Assembly: GCF_001423745.1 (NCBI RefSeq)
Contig: NZ_LMPC01000028.1
Span: forward strand, 62,001-126,000
From: Arthrobacter sp. Leaf337
GTDB taxonomy: Bacteria; Actinomycetota; Actinomycetes; Actinomycetales; Micrococcaceae
DNA length: 64,000 nt
Direction: 5' to 3'
Part shown: piece after piece, positions 7,458 to 15,936 of the stretch
How the letters are laid out: the number at the start of each line of letters is the position of its first letter
How positions within the stretch are numbered: the stretch's first letter is position 1
Program-made: the position numbers and the translations under genes
Notes under the pieces: model-generated
The model's database searches: none
What the model was told of the DNA's origin: nothing
Seen by the model: only the letters and a program-made list of their open reading frames with translations

Positions 7458-8903
7458 ATGGCTGATGCAGCACCGCAGGATTTTGATTTGGCCGTAATTG
7501 GTTCGGGTGGCGGAGCCTTTGCCGCCGCGATCCGTGCCACCAATCTTGGCAAGCGGGTCGTGATGATCGAGCGGTCAACAGTGGGCGGGACCTGTGTGAA
7601 CACCGGCTGCGTGCCCTCAAAGGCCCTGTTGGCCGCCGCTGAAGCCCGGCACGTTGCGTTGGACGGGACTGGACGATTCTCGGGGATCAGCACCTCGGCC
7701 GGCCCTGTGGACATGGGCGCGCTCATGGAAAGCAAGAGGGCCCTGGTTGAAGGTATGCGCTCGGATAAGTACGTGGATTTGGCCGCTGATTACGGGTGGG
7801 ACCTGCGCCATGGCACTGCCGGGTTCGCCGGCACCCCGGAAGAACCGGCTTTGGAAATCACCGGAGCTGACGGCGCCCGCGACTCCCTGACCGCTGCCCA
7901 TTATCTTGTCGCAACTGGCTCGGCCCCATGGGCACCGCCGGTGCCGGGACTGGATAAGGTGGAGTACCTGACCTCGACCACGGCGATGGAACTGAACGAG
8001 GTCCCTGAGTCTCTGATCGTCTTCGGAGGCGGGTACGTGGCTTTGGAACAGGCGCAGCTTTTTGCCCGCCTCGGATCAAAAGTGACCATATTGGCCCGCT
8101 CCCGGCTTGCCTCGCAGGAGGAACCGGAGGCCTCCCGCGCTCTGGTGAGTGTCTTCACCGACGAGGGCATCCGGGTGGTCCGCCGTGCAGCAGTGACATC
8201 GGTCCGCACGGACGCGGTCGGCTCAGAGGTCATTGTCACGGCCACAGTAGCCGGTGCCCAGCAGGAGTTCCGGGCAGAGAAGCTGCTGGTGGCCACCGGC
8301 CGCCGCGCCGTGACCGACGGACTGAACCTGGATGCAGTCGGCGTTAAGACGGGTGACACCGGCCAAATCCTGGTCGAGAAAACCCTGGTCAGCTCCAACC
8401 CCAGGATCTGGGCTGCCGGGGACGTGACCGGGCACCGGGAATTCGTCTACGTTGCGTCCGCGCACGGGACCTTGATGGCGGAGAACGCCTTCAGAAACGC
8501 CGGCCGCGAAGTCGACTACCGGCACCTGCCCCGCGTCACGTTCACCAGCCCCGCCTTGGCAGCGGTCGGTATGACCGACAGGGAAGCTAACGAGGCGGGC
8601 CTCCGATGCGAGTGCCGGGTGCTGCCGTTAGAGTACGTGCCACGGGCACTGGTGAACCGGGATACCCGCGGCTTCATCAAAATCGTCGCTGATACCAGCA
8701 CCGGGCGCATCCTTGGAATCACAGCGGTCGGCAAGGAAGCCGGAGACCTCGCCGCCGCCGGAGTGTACATCCTCGAGGCCGGCATGACGGTAGACCAGGT
8801 AGCGAACCTTTGGTCTCCGTACCTGACCATGGCCGAAGGCATCAAAATCGCCGCGCAATCCTTCACGACCGACGTCTCCAAACTGTCCTGCTGCGCCTCA
8901 TAA
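7458..8903 (+). CDS. merA: Mercuric(II) reductase
   Basis: 481-residue flavoprotein disulfide reductase that reduces Hg(II) to Hg(0) with NADPH. The FAD-binding GSGGGAFAAAIRA is near residue 15, the redox-active pair C46/C51 is in GGTCVNTGCVPSK, the NAD(P) motif is GGGYVALEQAQLFARLG, and the second FAD motif is IWAAGDVTG. The C-terminal vicinal cysteines C478-C479 (LSCCAS) are specific to MerA and separate it from lipoamide dehydrogenases. It lacks the N-terminal HMA domain. Start chosen at the ATG with GGAGG five bases upstream rather than the longer frame from 7326. Confidence 0.93.
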   Translation: MADAAPQDFDLAVIGSGGGAFAAAIRATNLGKRVVMIERSTVGGTCVNTGCVPSKALLAAAEARHVALDGTGRFSGISTSAGPVDMGALMESKRALVEGMRSDKYVDLAADYGWDLRHGTAGFAGTPEEPALEITGADGARDSLTAAHYLVATGSAPWAPPVPGLDKVEYLTSTTAMELNEVPESLIVFGGGYVALEQAQLFARLGSKVTILARSRLASQEEPEASRALVSVFTDEGIRVVRRAAVTSVRTDAVGSEVIVTATVAGAQQEFRAEKLLVATGRRAVTDGLNLDAVGVKTGDTGQILVEKTLVSSNPRIWAAGDVTGHREFVYVASAHGTLMAENAFRNAGREVDYRHLPRVTFTSPALAAVGMTDREANEAGLRCECRVLPLEYVPRALVNRDTRGFIKIVADTSTGRILGITAVGKEAGDLAAAGVYILEAGMTVDQVANLWSPYLTMAEGIKIAAQSFTTDVSKLSCCAS

Positions 8904-8967
8904 GGCGCGGTGCTCTTCGGATCGGGTACCGTGACCGGAGTAAACGAGCAAGGGGCGAACTGGGAAA

Positions 8968-9489
8968 ATGGAACCGACCAAGGAAGACATCCTGGCCGAA
9001 TACCGGCGGGTACGAGCCGACCTTGATGCGTTGCTGTCGGACGCCACTGCCGCCGAGCTTGACCGCAAGAGCAACGGCACCAAGTGGACAAATGAGGAAC
9101 TACTCTTCCACATGGTCTTCGGCTACATGGTCGTCCGCGCACTGCTCCCGCTAGTCCACTTCATCAGTCGACTGCCAAGTGGCGTCGGCAGGGCCTTCGC
9201 TTCACTCTTAAACGCGGGCACCCGCCCCTTTGACATCGTGAATTACTGGGGCTCCCGCGCTGCAGCCCTGTACTTCAACAAGCGACGGATGTCCGGGAGA
9301 CTGGACAGGACGCTCCGCGCCATCACCCGCAGGATGGACCGCGAGAGCCAGGAATCGCTCTCCAGGTCAATGCCGTTCCCAGATCGGTGGGACCCTTTTT
9401 TCGCCCCCACCATGACGCTCAGGGACGTCTACGCGTACCCCACAAAACACTTTGACTTTCACGCCAGGCAACTCAGTCTTAAGCGCTGA
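8968..9489 (+). CDS. DinB-like four-helix protein
   Basis: 173-residue cytoplasmic protein. KWTNEELLFHMVFG near residue 35 and the late PTKHFDFHARQL supply the His residues at the positions expected for the DinB/YfiT metal-binding triad. Mycothiol-dependent enzymes and detoxification transferases share this fold in actinobacteria. It follows merA in the same direction within the segment bounded by repeats S1 and S2, so it is probably part of the mercury module. Substrate unknown. Confidence 0.7.
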   Translation: MEPTKEDILAEYRRVRADLDALLSDATAAELDRKSNGTKWTNEELLFHMVFGYMVVRALLPLVHFISRLPSGVGRAFASLLNAGTRPFDIVNYWGSRAAALYFNKRRMSGRLDRTLRAITRRMDRESQESLSRSMPFPDRWDPFFAPTMTLRDVYAYPTKHFDFHARQLSLKR

Positions 9490-9610
9490 GGCACGCTGCA
9501 TCATTTGCCTGCTTGAGAAGATCGCCCCCGTGCAGATCCATAACCGGCGGGTCCGCCCCGACACACATGATGTTTCGTAGGCAGTTGGAGCCCTCCTAAT
9601 CCCTGATCAA

Positions 9611-9655
9611 GTGTCTCGAAACCTCCGCGACTCAAAACCCTAGCGATATGAGGCG
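9611..9655 (+). repeat. res-like site S2 (right of mer module)
   Basis: 45 bp made of GTGTCTCGAAACC, a 5-nt spacer, GACTCAAAACCC, central TA, and a degenerate inverted half GCGATATGAGGCG. The layout (direct half-site, 5-nt spacer, inverted pair with a 2-nt centre) is identical to S5 and S7. It sits 120 bp after the DinB-like gene. Confidence 0.75.
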
Positions 9656-9774
9656 AGCAATAGCTGGGGAGCCGAGTTTCGACAGGTCGCGCTGAGGGGT
9701 TCGAGTAAGCTCCCGATTGATGCGCCTTCCAAATTAGGGTCATGCGCCACGGCCAAGGGACTTAGCCGACCACC

Positions 9775-10932
9775 TCAAGAACCAGGATTGCTGAGGCTGT
9801 GCAGCTGACGATGTGCTCCTTCTTGGCAGGGGTCTGCCCCTTCTGGGTGGGATCGGGCCGGTTCCGCTGTGGCGTAAAGGGTGTTGAGTTGGCGGTAGAG
9901 GGTTCGGGCGATGTAGCGCTTGAGGGATCTGCGGATTTCGCGGTAGCTGCGGCCTTCTTGGGTGCGTTTGGTGACGTAGTCCCGTGTTCCGGGGTCGTGG
10001 GCCATCCGGGTCATGGTGATGGTGTGCAGGGCTCGGTTGAGGCGCCGATCACCGCCCCGGTTGAGCCTGTGCCGGACAGTGTTACCGCTTGAGGCGGGCA
10101 AGGGATTCACCCCTGCCAGTGAGGCGAAGGCAGCTTCGCTGCGGACTCTTCCTGGATGCGACCATGCTGTCAGGACGGTGGCGACTGTGACAGCCCCGGC
10201 ACCCATCATCTCCAACAGCGGCGCAGCGGGGCTTTGTTGGATCAGTTCTGTCATGCGCTTGTGGTTCGCCGTCAGCTGTGTGGTTACTTCGAGAACGCGG
10301 CGCGCCAGCCGGGCTGCTTCCTCGCGTGCGATTGATAGTTCGATCGGTTCCTGTCGTTCCCGCCATCTGGTGATCGTGGCGATCTGGGCGGGAACCAATG
10401 GTTTACGAGCGTCGATTCCAAGGTCGTGTGCCCGGAGTAGGGCGATGAGTGCATTGACATTCATTGTTCGTTCCCGGGTCAACTGATCCCGTGCTGCGTT
10501 CAGGATCCTGAGTCCGGCACGGGTGCCTTCGCCCCGGCGCGGGACTCGAAGCTGGGACTCCTCTAAGGCCAGGACTGCGGTTCCGATGGCTGCGGCGTCC
10601 AGCGGGTCGGATTTGCCGATCCCCCGGCGTCCTCGGGCGTTCATTCGTGGAGCTTCGGCGACGTCGTAGCCGGCGTCGGCTACTGCCCTCGCCAAACCTG
10701 CCCCGTAGGAGCCGATACCCTCGACGGCCCATAGACAGGCCATATCGCCGTCTGTCCGTCGGCCCACCCAGGTGAGTGCGCGGGAGATCCCTGCCTGGGT
10801 GGTCGGGAACTGCTCGCACGCGACCTGTCGCTTGGTATTGGCGTCGATAATGGCGTAGGTGTGGGTGCGGGCGTGGCAGTCCACGCCGATGACGAATGGG
10901 CGGGTCTGCGCAACGATAGTCAACGCGGCCAC
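9775..10932 (-). CDS. IS110-family transposase (first lineage)
   Basis: About 385 residues. The N-terminal DEDD RuvC-like domain begins FVIGVDCHARTHTYAII, with later acidic residues in WAVEGIGSYG and GKSDPLDAAAIG. The C-terminal transposase_20 domain holds GAGAVTVATVLTAW and FASLAGVNPLPASSGN, including its catalytic serine region. The start is uncertain: the GTG at 10932 directly follows AAAGGAGG, and a TTG at 10923 has better spacing. IS110 elements have no terminal inverted repeats and use a structured bridge RNA; the non-coding stretch upstream (10933-11100) has a hairpin. It interrupts the region next to S2. Confidence 0.9.
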   Translation of the reverse strand: MAALTIVAQTRPFVIGVDCHARTHTYAIIDANTKRQVACEQFPTTQAGISRALTWVGRRTDGDMACLWAVEGIGSYGAGLARAVADAGYDVAEAPRMNARGRRGIGKSDPLDAAAIGTAVLALEESQLRVPRRGEGTRAGLRILNAARDQLTRERTMNVNALIALLRAHDLGIDARKPLVPAQIATITRWRERQEPIELSIAREEAARLARRVLEVTTQLTANHKRMTELIQQSPAAPLLEMMGAGAVTVATVLTAWSHPGRVRSEAAFASLAGVNPLPASSGNTVRHRLNRGGDRRLNRALHTITMTRMAHDPGTRDYVTKRTQEGRSYREIRRSLKRYIARTLYRQLNTLYATAEPARSHPEGADPCQEGAHRQLHSLSNPGS

Positions 10933-10959
10933 CCTCCTTTCTTTCGAACGGGCAAGACT

Positions 10960-10974
10960 GGTCGCATCGCGACC
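10960..10974. ncRNA. Possible IS110 bridge-RNA hairpin
   Basis: GGTCGC-ATC-GCGACC is a perfect hairpin just upstream of the IS110 coding region, where IS110-type elements encode their bridge (seek) RNA. Only this stem is obvious by eye. The RNA limits and guide loops are not resolved. Confidence 0.25.
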
Positions 10975-11221
10975 GGCACTGACCTGGGAGGAGTCACTTC
11001 GAGGCAATACTGTGATGAGCCACAACCGCAGGGCTGGGCAAGCTTCTAATCAAGCCACCGTCGTGGGGACAGGTCAACGCCGGTCGCTCCACCTGGCGCG
11101 GACAAGTCGGGGGAAATGCACCCTCAAGGGGGCAATTGTTTTTTCGAGTCACGCGTCAGGCAGAACGGCCGGCATCAACACTGCCAGCTAGTCCCAGACC
11201 AGCCACTGAAAGACTCACAGT

Positions 11222-11322
11222 TGTTTTTTGGTTGCTGGCAAGCTTGCTTGCTCGTGGCCGACGGAGGCCCCCTCCACCCGCAGGGCCAGGCACCGGAAAA
11301 TCTGCGGAGGAAATAAGCGACG
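11222..11322 (+). repeat. Repeat element X (structured, non-coding)
   Basis: About 100 bp that aligns along its length with element Y at 11995. Shared blocks in order are TGTTTTTTG, TGCTGGC, GTG-N-CCGACGGA, CCCG-N-AGGGC and GGAGGAAA-N-AAGCG. It continues into inverted repeats: GGCACCGGAAAATCTGC (11289-11305) with its near complement at 11336-11352, enclosing GCGACG-AAGGAG-CGTCGC. The intervening bases differ between copies, as expected of an RNA with conserved loops and covarying stems. Together with Y it brackets the gene at 11498-11926. Confidence 0.5.
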
Positions 11323-11497
11323 AAGGAGCGTCGCAGCAGAATTTCCGGTGCCGCAGAACCCGACGAAGGAGGGTTTGGAGATCAGGGGCCGGAGCGGACA
11401 TGGATAATCCGAAGGAATCTCAATGATCTTGTCAACGGATGTTGGCGGTGCCGCTCTCGTTCCCCCGGCCGCCTGGCCGGGGGAACTTGGGGAGCTT

Positions 11498-11926
11498 TTA
11501 GGCCATCCAGCCCGGGTAGGGCTTACGGTCCTGCACTGGCAGCCCGGCGGCCGTGACGGGGAGGTTGTCCGGACCGTCGGACTGCCCACAGGCCCAGTGG
11601 AAGAACACCTCAGCGGTGATCGCCTCGAAGCAGGCGTCTTGGGTGCGGAACCAGTGCGTGGAGGTATCGCCTTCGACGCAGGTGCCGTAGCCGAACAGTT
11701 CCCCGTAACCGTCCCGGGTGCGGGCGACGGCGAAGATGACATAGGGCCAGGATCCGGCGTCCCAGCCTTCGCTGCCCCAGTTCGGCAGCACGGACCAGGC
11801 GGTGCCCTCGAGGGTGTCCATCCAGTCGTACCCGTCTCCCGTCCTGTTGTCCGCGGGAAGGGCCGGGGCGGTCACCGGTTCGGCGGTGTCGGTCGTGGCC
11901 GTGCGGGTCATGGTTTGTGTGCTCAT
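11498..11926 (-). CDS. Hypothetical protein with WGxEGWDAGSWPYV motif
   Basis: 142 residues from the ATG at 11924-11926. A Thr/Ala-rich N-terminus is followed by a compact domain with many aromatics (DWMDTLEGTAWSVLPNWG, EGWDAGSWPYVIFAVARTRDGYG, STHWFRTQDACFEAITAEVFFHWACG). No known domain recognised. A degenerate piece of a related gene survives near 13180-13215 on the same strand, so the gene has been copied locally. It lies between repeat elements X and Y. The reading frame runs on upstream to 12385, but that part covers repeat Y and is not coding. Confidence 0.7.
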   Translation of the reverse strand: MSTQTMTRTATTDTAEPVTAPALPADNRTGDGYDWMDTLEGTAWSVLPNWGSEGWDAGSWPYVIFAVARTRDGYGELFGYGTCVEGDTSTHWFRTQDACFEAITAEVFFHWACGQSDGPDNLPVTAAGLPVQDRKPYPGWMA

Positions 11927-11994
11927 GAGGTGACGCTCCGTTTCACTCGGGCGGGGCGGGTGCCTGAACCATCGGCTATCCCTCTCCCCCACCA

Positions 11995-12100
11995 TGTTTT
12001 TTGCCTGCTGGCGGAGCATCGCGTAGCTGTGCCCGACGGAACCGGGGCAACCCGAAGGGCAAGCAGCAGATGGATTGTGGGGAGGAAAGAAGCGCAGCGC
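11995..12100 (+). repeat. Repeat element Y (structured, non-coding)
   Basis: Second copy of the element at 11222, same orientation and nearly the same block spacing (TGTTTTTTG, TGCTGGC, GTG-N-CCGACGGA, CCCG-N-AGGGC, GGAGGAAA-N-AAGCG). Downstream hairpins use different sequence from X: AGCGCAGC pairs with GCTGCGCT, then CGTCC-GCA-GGACG. It is followed at 12174 by an A-rich segment also found at 19779. Confidence 0.5.
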
Positions 12101-12173
12101 CGACCACAAGGCATCGGCTGCGCTGCCGTCCGCAGGACGGTTGCGCCGGTGGAGCGGGCACGTATGATCCAAC

Positions 12174-12230
12174 GGACAGCAGCAAAAAGAAAAAGAAAAA
12201 TGCTTGTGCTGCCCGAGCGCAGCGAGGCCC
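12174..12230 (+). repeat. A-rich/GAGCGCAGCGAGG repeat, copy 1
   Basis: GGACAGCAGCAAAAAG, a purine-rich run, then GCCCGAGCGCAGCGAGG. The same arrangement occurs at 19779-19832 beside the second IS110 and the resolvase gene. It is probably the tail of the larger element Y. Function unknown. Confidence 0.55.
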
Positions 12231-12359
12231 GTATCGGCCCCTGGCTGTCTCCCGTAATGCCAGCTTCCGGCCATCCGGAAGAGAACACTGCCGTGCGCGG
12301 TGGCCCCGATGAAGAGACGGTGGCCGCTGCGCGGGCGCAGTTGTAGCCTTATGGCTAAA

Positions 12360-12425
12360 CGCAGGAACGCCTCTCCTGCGATCAAGCAACGGGCTTGAAA
12401 TCCCGTACTTCTGCGAAGTTCGGGA
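12360..12425. other. Two adjacent hairpins upstream of small gene
   Basis: CGCAGGA...TCCTGCG (12360-12380) and TCCCGTACTTC-TGC-GAAGTTCGGGA (12401-12425, one mismatch) lie directly before the small gene at 12447. They could be a terminator plus an operator, or remnants of an element end. Nothing else is seen between 12231 and 12446. Confidence 0.35.
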
Positions 12426-12446
12426 CGTCAAAGAGTGTGGGTTCTG

Positions 12447-12668
12447 ATGGATGAAAACCAGCAGGAATTGACTCATGTTGCGTTCCTGCTCACAGACCTC
12501 GAGCTAGCGTACTTCGCGTACGGGGGCAACCAGAGCCTATTGGTCGTCGATGCATATCTGAACGGACTGATTCCGCTATCGACCCACGACTGCAACCTGC
12601 TGGCGTTGGTCCTCAATGAGCGCCTGAGCGAACTCCACTTGCCTCACCTCGCCTCCTACAGTGGCTAA
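12447..12668 (+). CDS. Small hypothetical protein, paralogue of 25266-25556
   Basis: 73 residues from the ATG at 12447. It is clearly related to the protein at 25266-25556: both share a leading Leu-rich helix, then YF-A/S-x-GG, AYLxGLxxL, a block ending in LLAxxxNExx, and a final (A/P)xYS. No known domain. The pairing of its paralogue with a GAF-ANTAR regulator suggests a small regulatory or partner protein, but this is inference. GTG at 12435 is an alternative start. Confidence 0.65.
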   Translation: MDENQQELTHVAFLLTDLELAYFAYGGNQSLLVVDAYLNGLIPLSTHDCNLLALVLNERLSELHLPHLASYSG

Positions 12669-12676
12669 GGACGGCA

Positions 12677-13120
12677 TCACGCAGCCTTCAGTTCCGCAGC
12701 AACAGGGGCGTAAGTGGTGCCGTCGCGGAACATGGCCCAGAGGACGTTGAGGCGGCGGGGAGAGCATGGCCTGGATGTGGGAGTTGCCTTCGCCGCGTTT
12801 ACGGTCGTAATAGGGCCAGGAGGCCGGAGACGTAGACAACCCGGAGCAGCCCCCGGTCGTAGCGCCGGGGCCGGTGGTGATTGCCGGTGATCCTGCCGGA
12901 GCCCCGGGGTGCCGGGGCGAGCCCGGCAACGCCGGCGAACCCGTGAGCGGTTCAAAGACGGCGAGGACGGGTCCGAGGCCGGGCATGCTGGGTAGGGACC
13001 GGGTGTGGCGGTGTTCCACCACACGCTCAGAGATAAGGGCATCCAATTCGGCCCGTTCCTTTTGCAGGTCCAGGATCTCCCGTGCCAGCGGCCACGATCA
13101 TCTTTCCTGCCCGCTGGGCG
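12677..13120 (-). pseudogene. IS110 transposase remnant
   Basis: Several frames on the minus strand match the C-terminal half of the transposase at 18335-19537: ELDALISERVVEHRHTRSLPSMPG..GPVLA, then YYDRKRGEGNSHIQAML, then RRLNVLWAMFRDGTTYAPV. Frameshifts separate the pieces and the N-terminal catalytic half is missing. It is a decayed copy of the second IS110 lineage. Next to it (13180-13240) is a fragment related to the gene at 11498. Confidence 0.75.
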
Positions 13121-13530
13121 GGAACTGCTGCGGGCTGATCCCTCGGCGCGGCCATAGCGGTTTCGGCCACTGCCGCGCTGCTGCGGGCATCCCATCCTTC
13201 TCTGCCCCAGTTCGACAGCACGTAACCGTTCGGCAGCCGGGGACGACTTAGCGCCAGTTTTTCGCGAGATGGTCCCCGCCCCCGACCCCTAGCAGGCCCC
13301 TGGCGCTTTTAGTAGGAGCGTGGGTGAGGAGTACGCGACTACATCTGATTACAGTTTCTCCAGAAGTCACATAAATGGCTTGTGCAACGTCAATGCCTGC
13401 TATTGTTCGTTTTATAAGTGCCCGGGGCGTCCCGCTCATCAACAAGGGCCAACCGGGCATACGCCCGGTCCGCAGGTCCTTGGGGGAGGACGTGTCGTCC
13501 CCCGGGTATCGAAAAGCAAAGGTCTCAACC

Positions 13531-14154
13531 ATGCTTCCCGTTTTCGCAATCCGCCCCACCCCCGCCCGCAAAACCGCAGCCAAGATGCTCGCCGTCACCG
13601 CGCTCACCGCCGGGGTCCTGCTCACCGCCCCGTCAGCCTTCGCGGCGGATTCGATCACCCAGACGGTGACCGGAGGATCCAGGACTGCGTCCGTCGCCGA
13701 TCTTGCCTTGGCTGACGTCGCCACCTCGCACTCGGGAACCGCTCTCAACACCGGGGTAATGACCCTGTCCGTCGACGACTCCACCGGCACCGGTGCCGGC
13801 TGGAACGTCACCGAGCAGGTCAGCAGCTTTGCGTACACTGCTGGGGGAAACAGCGGCACTGCGATCCCGGCCGCTAACTTCTCCATCACCTCGGTCGGGG
13901 CTGTCACCTCCAGCGCCGGCCAGGCGATCGATGCCACCGGCACCGACGTGGCACCGACCGGGCCGCAGAGCGGAAACATCGACACTGGTGTGACTGGCAC
14001 CCTGGATGGACCTGTGACGGTGCTGCGGGCCGGTGCCTCCTTCGGGCAGGGCACCTATTCGCAGGCAATCAATGTCAACCTGGCCGTTCCTGCCAATAGC
14101 CGCGCCGGCACCTACACGGGAACCCTGACCACCACGATCACCGCGGCTCCGTAG
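13531..14154 (+). CDS. Secreted WxL-like surface protein 1
   Basis: 207 residues from the ATG at 13531. Signal peptide to about residue 37 (MLAVTALTAGVLLTAPSAFAAD). The mature domain carries a WxL-domain layout: first motif GAGWNVTEQVSSF, then IPAANFSITSVGAV, and the closing RAGTYTGTLTTTITAAP that in Firmicutes would contain the second W-x-L. Here the second Trp is replaced (TTTI), so this is a diverged actinobacterial form. It is the first of three same-strand genes with a second WxL-like protein and a DUF916 membrane protein, the classical WxL/WxLIP gene set for cell-surface assembly. Confidence 0.75.
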   Translation: MLPVFAIRPTPARKTAAKMLAVTALTAGVLLTAPSAFAADSITQTVTGGSRTASVADLALADVATSHSGTALNTGVMTLSVDDSTGTGAGWNVTEQVSSFAYTAGGNSGTAIPAANFSITSVGAVTSSAGQAIDATGTDVAPTGPQSGNIDTGVTGTLDGPVTVLRAGASFGQGTYSQAINVNLAVPANSRAGTYTGTLTTTITAAP

Positions 14155-14236
14155 GCCAGAGGCTAAAGTAAGAGGCTGCAGGGCCGGGGCCTGATGACGC
14201 CCGTCCTCTGCAGCCTCTGCGTCCCGAAGAAAAACG

Positions 14237-14806
14237 GTGAAGGTTATGCGTGCCAAACGCCCACGCTTAGGGGCGGCCCCCGTTGCGCTGCCCATCGCGG
14301 TGCTGGCCGTGCTGGCCCTGGCCGTGCCGGCTTCCGCGGCGCTTACGGCGAGCGTGGAGAACCTGGAAATGCCGGCAGTACCGTACTCCCACTACCCGCA
14401 GACGACCTCCGGCCGCGCTGTCCTGACCGCAGAGGACAGCTCACTGTACGCACTAGGGCTAAACCTCCTCGGCGTCGGCTGGAATGTCACAGAGCAAACT
14501 TCCGCCCTGGTCTACAGCGGACCGAACCAGGGAACGAGCATTCCCGCTGCGAACCTGTCCGTCGCCTCCGTCGAGGCGCCGGTGGCCCGGACCGGCAGCC
14601 AGCCGATCCACCCGACCGGCGGCCCCAAGGCAGCCGCTTCTCCGGCCGGTTCTTTGGATACGCCGCGCAAGGTCCTGCAAGCAAATTCCGGATACGGGGC
14701 CGGGACCTACACCCAGGGAATCGCCCTGTCCCTGACCATCCCTGCGTACACCAGGGCCGGGACCTACACAGCGACCCTCACGACGACCATCAGCACCGGA
14801 CCCTGA
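14237..14806 (+). CDS. Secreted WxL-like surface protein 2
   Basis: 189 residues (GTG at 14237; ATG at 14246 also possible). Signal peptide VALPIAVLAVLALAVPASAA. Domain parallel to the preceding gene: GVGWNVTEQTSALVY, IPAANLSVASVEAP and the terminal RAGTYTATLTTTISTGP. The two proteins clearly arose by duplication. No transmembrane anchor, so it is released or bound non-covalently to the wall or to the DUF916 protein downstream. Spacing to neighbours (82 and 59 bp) fits one operon. Confidence 0.75.
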   Translation: MKVMRAKRPRLGAAPVALPIAVLAVLALAVPASAALTASVENLEMPAVPYSHYPQTTSGRAVLTAEDSSLYALGLNLLGVGWNVTEQTSALVYSGPNQGTSIPAANLSVASVEAPVARTGSQPIHPTGGPKAAASPAGSLDTPRKVLQANSGYGAGTYTQGIALSLTIPAYTRAGTYTATLTTTISTGP

Positions 14807-14865
14807 CGTCAGGCGCGCGCCTGACGTCCGGCAGTACTCCTCGAATCTTCCGAAAGCAGCCCTCC

Positions 14866-15936
14866 ATGCCCAAGCCATCCCGCCGGCGCTTCGCCCGAAT
14901 CCTGCTGGCACTCGGATGCCTGATCGCTGCCCTGGGCGGCCCCGTCACGATCGCCGCGGCAGATGAGCAGCAGCCCGTCAAACTCAGCCTCAAACCCGTG
15001 GACCAGCCAGGTTCCTATTTCAATCTGACAATCAAGCCCGGCCAGAGCCAGCAGCTGAAAGCGGAGCTGGGCAACAACGGATCCGCAGCCATACCCGCCC
15101 GGACCTACGCCGCTGACGCATACTCCATCGTCAACGGCGGATTCGGTGCGAAAGACCGGGACAGCACCCCTACCGGGACCACGACGTGGCTGTCCTACCC
15201 CACTCAGGTCCTGCAACTGCCCGCCGGTCAGGCCAACATCCGCACCTTCATCGTGTCCGTGCCCGCGGGCACCGCACCCGGGGAATACATCAGCAGCCTT
15301 ATCCTGGAAAACGACGTCCCGATTCAGGGTTCAGGAACCGTTGTCCTGAACCAGATCGTCCGCCAGGCCGTCGCCGTATCCATCCGCGTTCCCGGCCCGC
15401 TCGAGCCCGCATTCACCCTTGGAACCGCCAGCCACAAGATCACCGCTGAACGCTCCGTAATCGACGTCCAGATCACCAACACCGGCAACAGCAATCTCAA
15501 ACCCGCCGGCAACCTGGTGATCCGCGACCACAACGGTAAAACCATCAGCCAGGCACCCGTGACCATGGACTCCCTCTACGCCCATGCCGGGACGTTGGTG
15601 GAAACCACTTTGGCCGGGAAGCTGAAACCCGGTGACTACACGGCCGGCATCACCCTGACCGACCCGACCACCAAGGTCAGCGCCACAGGCGCTGACCTGC
15701 CGTTCACGGTGGCCGAGGACGCCGCCTTGAGCTCCAGCGGGGCCCAGCAAGGACAGCTGCCCCAGATTATGCAGGACGCCGGCACCGGCATCAACCCCTA
15801 CCTCATCGCCTTGGCCGCCTTGGGCGCTTTGGCCGCCCTCTATCTCCTCATCCGCAGGAGCCGACGACGCACTGCACGCAAAAGCAACCGCAGGGGGACT
15901 GCGTCCAGAGCTGACTCAGCGGACGGGACTGTCTGA
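14866..15936 (+). CDS. DUF916-type (WxL-interacting) membrane protein
   Basis: 356 residues from the ATG at 14866. Signal peptide (LLALGCLIAALGGPVTIAAAD), an extracellular part of two Ig-like domains (about 40-180 and 185-310; LKPVDQPGSYFNLTIKPGQSQQLKAELGN begins the first), one C-terminal membrane helix (YLIALAALGALAALYLLI) and a basic tail (RRSRRRTARKSNRR). This is the layout of DUF916/WxLIP proteins, which hold WxL proteins at the surface. It completes the three-gene operon. Confidence 0.8.
   Translation: MPKPSRRRFARILLALGCLIAALGGPVTIAAADEQQPVKLSLKPVDQPGSYFNLTIKPGQSQQLKAELGNNGSAAIPARTYAADAYSIVNGGFGAKDRDSTPTGTTTWLSYPTQVLQLPAGQANIRTFIVSVPAGTAPGEYISSLILENDVPIQGSGTVVLNQIVRQAVAVSIRVPGPLEPAFTLGTASHKITAERSVIDVQITNTGNSNLKPAGNLVIRDHNGKTISQAPVTMDSLYAHAGTLVETTLAGKLKPGDYTAGITLTDPTTKVSATGADLPFTVAEDAALSSSGAQQGQLPQIMQDAGTGINPYLIALAALGALAALYLLIRRSRRRTARKSNRRGTASRADSADGTV

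Noticed and set aside
13248..14054. 268-codon minus-strand frame opposite the WxL-like gene
   Set aside because: Exact antisense of a convincing secreted protein with a signal peptide; codon pattern mirrors the sense gene.
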